Positions 24,452 through 26,633 of a stretch of DNA of 26,633 nt are shown here, piece after piece. Below the pieces are notes generated by a model that was not told where the DNA came from, did no database searches, and saw only the letters and a program-made list of their open reading frames with translations. The stretch is from CAZVAO01 sp964625175 (lineage in GTDB: Bacteria > Bacillota > UBA994 > PWPR01). The first letter of the stretch is position 1; every line of letters begins with the position of its first letter. Both the position numbers and the translations under genes were made by a program. The DNA lies in contig CAZVAO010000018.1 of assembly GCA_964625175.1 (NCBI GenBank), positions 1 to 26,633 of the forward strand. Direction: 5' to 3'.

Positions 24452-25294
24452 CTATGAAAACGTATACTCGCTGACATCACAAACCGGCACGTAGCCAATC
24501 GCCATATAAATCTTGTTGGAGGTTGGATTTTTGAGATCTGTAAAGAGTGCGGCGAATTCATAACCGCTGTCTAGAATTAGTTGACTCAGATGCGCCACGC
24601 AGGCTGATGCGTAGCCATTACGGCGGTGTTCTGGGGGGGTGTAAACGGCACTAATACTGCGAGAGCGACGAGTAGGTCGGGTTTGAACAGCCATAGAAAC
24701 AGGGATACCGTTGACTTCCCAAATAAAAAGTTGTTCATTTGCAATAACCCGATCGGCCCATGCAGCAGAATCGGGAACCGGTCCGCTGACACCAGTTTCA
24801 TAGTAAAATGCGCGATGCCAGCTGCAAAGAAGAGCCTGATCATTGAGCGTAGCAGGTCTAAAAGAGCCTTCAATTCCTTGTGGCAAAGTGACCTCTGTCA
24901 GCTGATAGGATCGCAGGGACATACCGGGTTCTACTGACCTGCCGGTTGACTCGAACCAAAGATTACTGAAACGGAATGCAATTACTTTGGGCCCGATGAC
25001 ACCGGGCAGAGGTTGTTCTATAGCAATTAGATGATTAATCAGCAGAAGCAGCACGTCATCCTCAACCTGGTCATCTGCGTAAATGACTATATTGTGGGGC
25101 GGAGTTTGTAATGCGACAGCAATAATGGCTTCTGCATGATCAATGACCACCATATAGGGTTGGCATTTCGCCAGATAACGCTCAATATTTAGAGCTATGC
25201 CTAGCATGAGGTGGTTTGAACCCTCATGTTCTTCCAAAAAGGGGAGTACACGTTCTAGAAAACGAACATGGTTTTGATAAATGGTCAGGCGCAT
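24452..25294 (-). CDS. GNAT-family N-acetyltransferase
   Basis: 280 aa. The C-terminal ~140 residues are a GNAT domain: SISAVYTPPEHRRNGYASACVAHLSQLIL holds the acetyl-CoA pyrophosphate loop (RRNGYA), and NPTSNKIYMAIGYVPVCD is the usual final motif. The N-terminal half (to about residue 135) is a second, degenerate GNAT-like half, as in two-domain members related to FR47-like proteins. The acceptor is unknown. GAAAGG lies about 9 bases before the ATG. Confidence 0.82.
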   Translation of the reverse strand: MRLTIYQNHVRFLERVLPFLEEHEGSNHLMLGIALNIERYLAKCQPYMVVIDHAEAIIAVALQTPPHNIVIYADDQVEDDVLLLLINHLIAIEQPLPGVIGPKVIAFRFSNLWFESTGRSVEPGMSLRSYQLTEVTLPQGIEGSFRPATLNDQALLCSWHRAFYYETGVSGPVPDSAAWADRVIANEQLFIWEVNGIPVSMAVQTRPTRRSRSISAVYTPPEHRRNGYASACVAHLSQLILDSGYEFAALFTDLKNPTSNKIYMAIGYVPVCDVSEYTFS

Positions 25295-25399
25295 ATTTTT
25301 TTTCCTTTCAAAGGGTGGGATTATTTAATAGACATAGGTTTTAGAGTTTGGAATAAGATGTTCTGCAACATGGTTGCTAAACGCGGACGTAATCAGACA

Positions 25400-25405
25400 A
25401 TTATA
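25400..25405 (-). promoter_or_regulatory. Candidate -10 box for the acetyltransferase
   Basis: TATAAT on the minus strand, about 105 bases before the gene start, without a convincing -35 box. Confidence 0.3.
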
Positions 25406-25446
25406 ATATTCATTAAGACACACTCTATATGGCATCTGTTCACTAC

Positions 25447-25471
25447 GACCAATTGGAGACCCCAACTGGCC
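25447..25471. other. Stem-loop downstream of the Crp/Fnr gene
   Basis: GACCAATTGG (25447-25456) and CCAACTGGCC (25462-25471) form a 10-bp stem as minus-strand RNA, with two G-U pairs and a 5-nt loop, 36 bases after the regulator's stop. It lacks a T-tract, so it is at best a weak terminator or an mRNA 3'-end structure. Confidence 0.4.
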
Positions 25472-25506
25472 AACTAATTAACCATTGTTCAACGCGCACA
25501 GCGCCA

Positions 25507-26199
25507 TTATTCAGCCATGCTTTTTAGAGCAACAATATCTTTGATTTTGATGCTATTCAAATAGTAGTCGATCACACCTTCGTCACGCAGTCTGCCCATC
25601 TCTCGCGACATAGAAGGGCGAGATACATTAAGGTAGTCTGCTAATTCATTGCGATTAAGCGGTAAATCTAGGGTGTTGCTACCCGTCTTGCGGTGTTGCT
25701 CCAGAATAAAAGTGCTGATTTTACCTCTCATGCTCTTAATGCTGAGGTAATCGACTTTTTTGTTGAGAGTTAATACTCGCTCAGAAGTAATCTGTAACAT
25801 ATTCATTACGAGTTGTTTATGCCAAGGACAAACGGATTCGCACTCGCCAATAATGCGTTTTTTAGATAAGAAGAAAACAGTACAGTTTTTTGTAGCCTGA
25901 ACGGTAGCAGGCCAACCATTGACCTGTGAAAAGACTACCGTTTCTCCAAACATATCTCCTGGGAATAGGGTACGCATAATATTGCGATTGCCTGCCGCGC
26001 TTTCTTTAATAACCCGTGCTTCTCCTTTTAATAGGATACCAAGTTCATGAAAATCATCGCCAGCCATCACGATGAAGTCGTTTTTACTTGTATGAGCGAT
26101 GCGAGGTTGTAGACAAGTAATCATAGCTGCTATATTATGTGTGCTTATATTTTGGAATAGACCAGAGTTTTCAAGAATATGAGTGTATTGGGAAATCAT
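25507..26199 (-). CDS. Crp/Fnr-family transcription regulator
   Basis: 230 aa from the ATG at 26199, which sits 9 bases after GAAAGG; a TTG at 26208 is too close to that site. The N-terminal cyclic-nucleotide-binding-like domain (about 10-130) has LLKGEARVIKES and LFPGDMFGETVVF. A dimer helix follows, then a C-terminal HTH (LNRNELADYLNVSRPSMSREMGRLRDEGVI). There is no N-terminal Fnr-type Cys cluster, and the cAMP-binding RxS residues are not evident, so the effector is likely something else, for example haem or NO as in HcpR-like proteins. It is divergent from the ferredoxin gene, a pairing known in Clostridia near hcp genes; palindromes lie in the shared 109-base gap. Confidence 0.88.
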   Translation of the reverse strand: MISQYTHILENSGLFQNISTHNIAAMITCLQPRIAHTSKNDFIVMAGDDFHELGILLKGEARVIKESAAGNRNIMRTLFPGDMFGETVVFSQVNGWPATVQATKNCTVFFLSKKRIIGECESVCPWHKQLVMNMLQITSERVLTLNKKVDYLSIKSMRGKISTFILEQHRKTGSNTLDLPLNRNELADYLNVSRPSMSREMGRLRDEGVIDYYLNSIKIKDIVALKSMAE

Positions 26200-26225
26200 A
26201 GCATTCAACCTTTCGATACCGTTAT

Positions 26226-26296
26226 GTTGCTATAGCTACGGAATGTGTGGTAATAGTATATTATACTTAGGCTAGTAATTCAAGAGCTATTGAATT
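26226..26296 (+). promoter_or_regulatory. Two palindromes in the Crp/Fnr-ferredoxin intergenic region
   Basis: GTTGCTATAGCTAC (26226-26239) is a 14-base palindrome with one mismatched pair. AATTCAA-GAGCTA-TTGAATT (26277-26296) is a perfect 7-bp inverted repeat with a 6-base spacer, just before the GGGGGG ribosome-binding site. AT-rich -10-like sequence (TATATTATACT) lies between them. The first is placed as an activator site would be, the second as a repressor site. Confidence 0.5.
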
Positions 26297-26308
26297 GGGG
26301 GGTTAATT

Positions 26309-26633
26309 ATGAAAAGAAATATTATAGAAATTAATGAAGATAAGTGTAATGGATGCGGTATCTGCGTCAAAGCCTGTCATGAGGGCGCCTTACAGATGGT
26401 TGACGGTAAAGCAAAACTGATTACTGATTCATATTGTGATGGACTTGGGGATTGCTTACCAGAGTGTCCTACAGGTGCGATTACAATCATTGAACGAGAG
26501 GCAGATGCGTTTGATGTAAAGGCCGTAAATGCAAACATGGCCGCAAGCGTTGCAAAAGTTGCGGGTTCACCGATGACAGGAGGATGACCGGGAACAAGAG
26601 CCAAAGTTATTGGCAAGAAACAAGTAATAGACA
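26309..26633 (+). CDS. 4Fe-4S ferredoxin-like protein, candidate selenoprotein (UGA at residue 93), partial
   Basis: Residues 1-92 carry two clusters: CNGCGICVKACHEGA (first), and CDGLGDCLPECPTGA (second, with wider CX4-type spacing). The frame meets TGA at 26585-26587 and then stays open to the window edge: PMTGG-U-PGTRAKVIGKK. From memory, related ferredoxins beside Crp/Fnr regulators carry a conserved C-terminal GCPGS segment here and continue well past it, so UGA replaces a conserved Cys. A SECIS-like hairpin follows. If UGA is a true stop, the protein is 92 aa (26309-26587) and lacks the C-terminal part. GGGGGGTT precedes the ATG. The likely role is redox or NO-stress electron transfer under the divergent regulator. 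Confidence 0.75.
26585..26614 (+). promoter_or_regulatory. UGA plus candidate SECIS hairpin in the ferredoxin gene
   Basis: After the UGA come 12 bases, then GCCAA (26600-26604) and TTGGC (26610-26614) as a perfect 5-bp stem with an AGTTA loop. The spacing is within one base of that in the peroxiredoxin gene, and the loop again has G in the first two positions followed by U. Confidence 0.65.

Noticed and set aside
25447..25471. The stem-loop after the Crp/Fnr gene as a second copy of the REPIN-like element
   Set aside because: Both contain GACCA...TTGG and GAC...CCC words, but the order and spacing differ and no arm longer than a few bases matches.

Overview
The window looks like chromosomal DNA of a low-GC, anaerobic, Gram-positive-type bacterium, probably of the Clostridia; I cannot name the genus. 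The evidence is AGGAGG-type ribosome-binding sites, intrinsic terminators with T-tracts, lipobox lipoproteins and small Cro/CI-type regulators paired with membrane proteins. A 4Fe-4S ferredoxin lies next to a Crp/Fnr regulator, and two genes contain in-frame UGA codons that look like selenocysteine codons. There are no rRNA, tRNA, CRISPR or phage genes and no intact insertion sequence. A 100-base run of N (15065-15164) is an assembly gap that removes the end of one gene.

Layout. 1-1354: the 3' end of a PEP-utilising (phosphohistidine-domain) enzyme and a SAM methyltransferase. 1472-2542 (-): an RsmH-type rRNA methyltransferase with an N-terminal extension. 2810-4649: a SEC-C zinc-motif protein and a D-threonine aldolase/D-serine dehydratase-like PLP enzyme. 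4883-7227: an HTH-membrane regulator and a stand-alone glutamate-synthase-type FMN domain with an N-terminal Cys cluster. 7228-7781: a terminator, a 69-bp nested palindrome of REPIN type, and probably decayed sequence. 7782-12151: a two-gene signalling operon, made of a hybrid kinase with a PhnD-like sensor, two receivers and HPt, and a receiver-GGDEF-like protein carrying GGDDF. 12376-13008: a small HTH regulator and membrane protein under a promoter with duplicated operator-like repeats. 13089-14847: a radical SAM protein and a DHH phosphoesterase.

15165-20455 (-): one operon encoding a Ugp/Mal-type ABC importer (ATPase, two permeases, binding lipoprotein), ending with a surface nuclease lipoprotein behind an intercistronic hairpin. 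This suggests coupled nucleic-acid digestion and uptake, but the substrate is inferred. 20840-21625: rluF. 21763-23156 (-): an ArsR-type repressor and an ArsP/YraQ-type permease, a likely arsenic- or thiol-metal-responsive pair.

23570-26633: the most notable part. A peroxiredoxin has UGA at the peroxidatic Cys position, followed by a SECIS-like hairpin, and lacks the usual resolving Cys. Then come a GNAT acetyltransferase and a Crp/Fnr regulator on the minus strand. Diverging from the regulator is a ferredoxin whose apparent stop is also a UGA. That UGA sits in a G-G-UGA-P-G-T-R context, has its own SECIS-like hairpin with almost the same spacing, and is followed by open frame to the window edge. 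I read it as a second, probably undescribed, selenoprotein.
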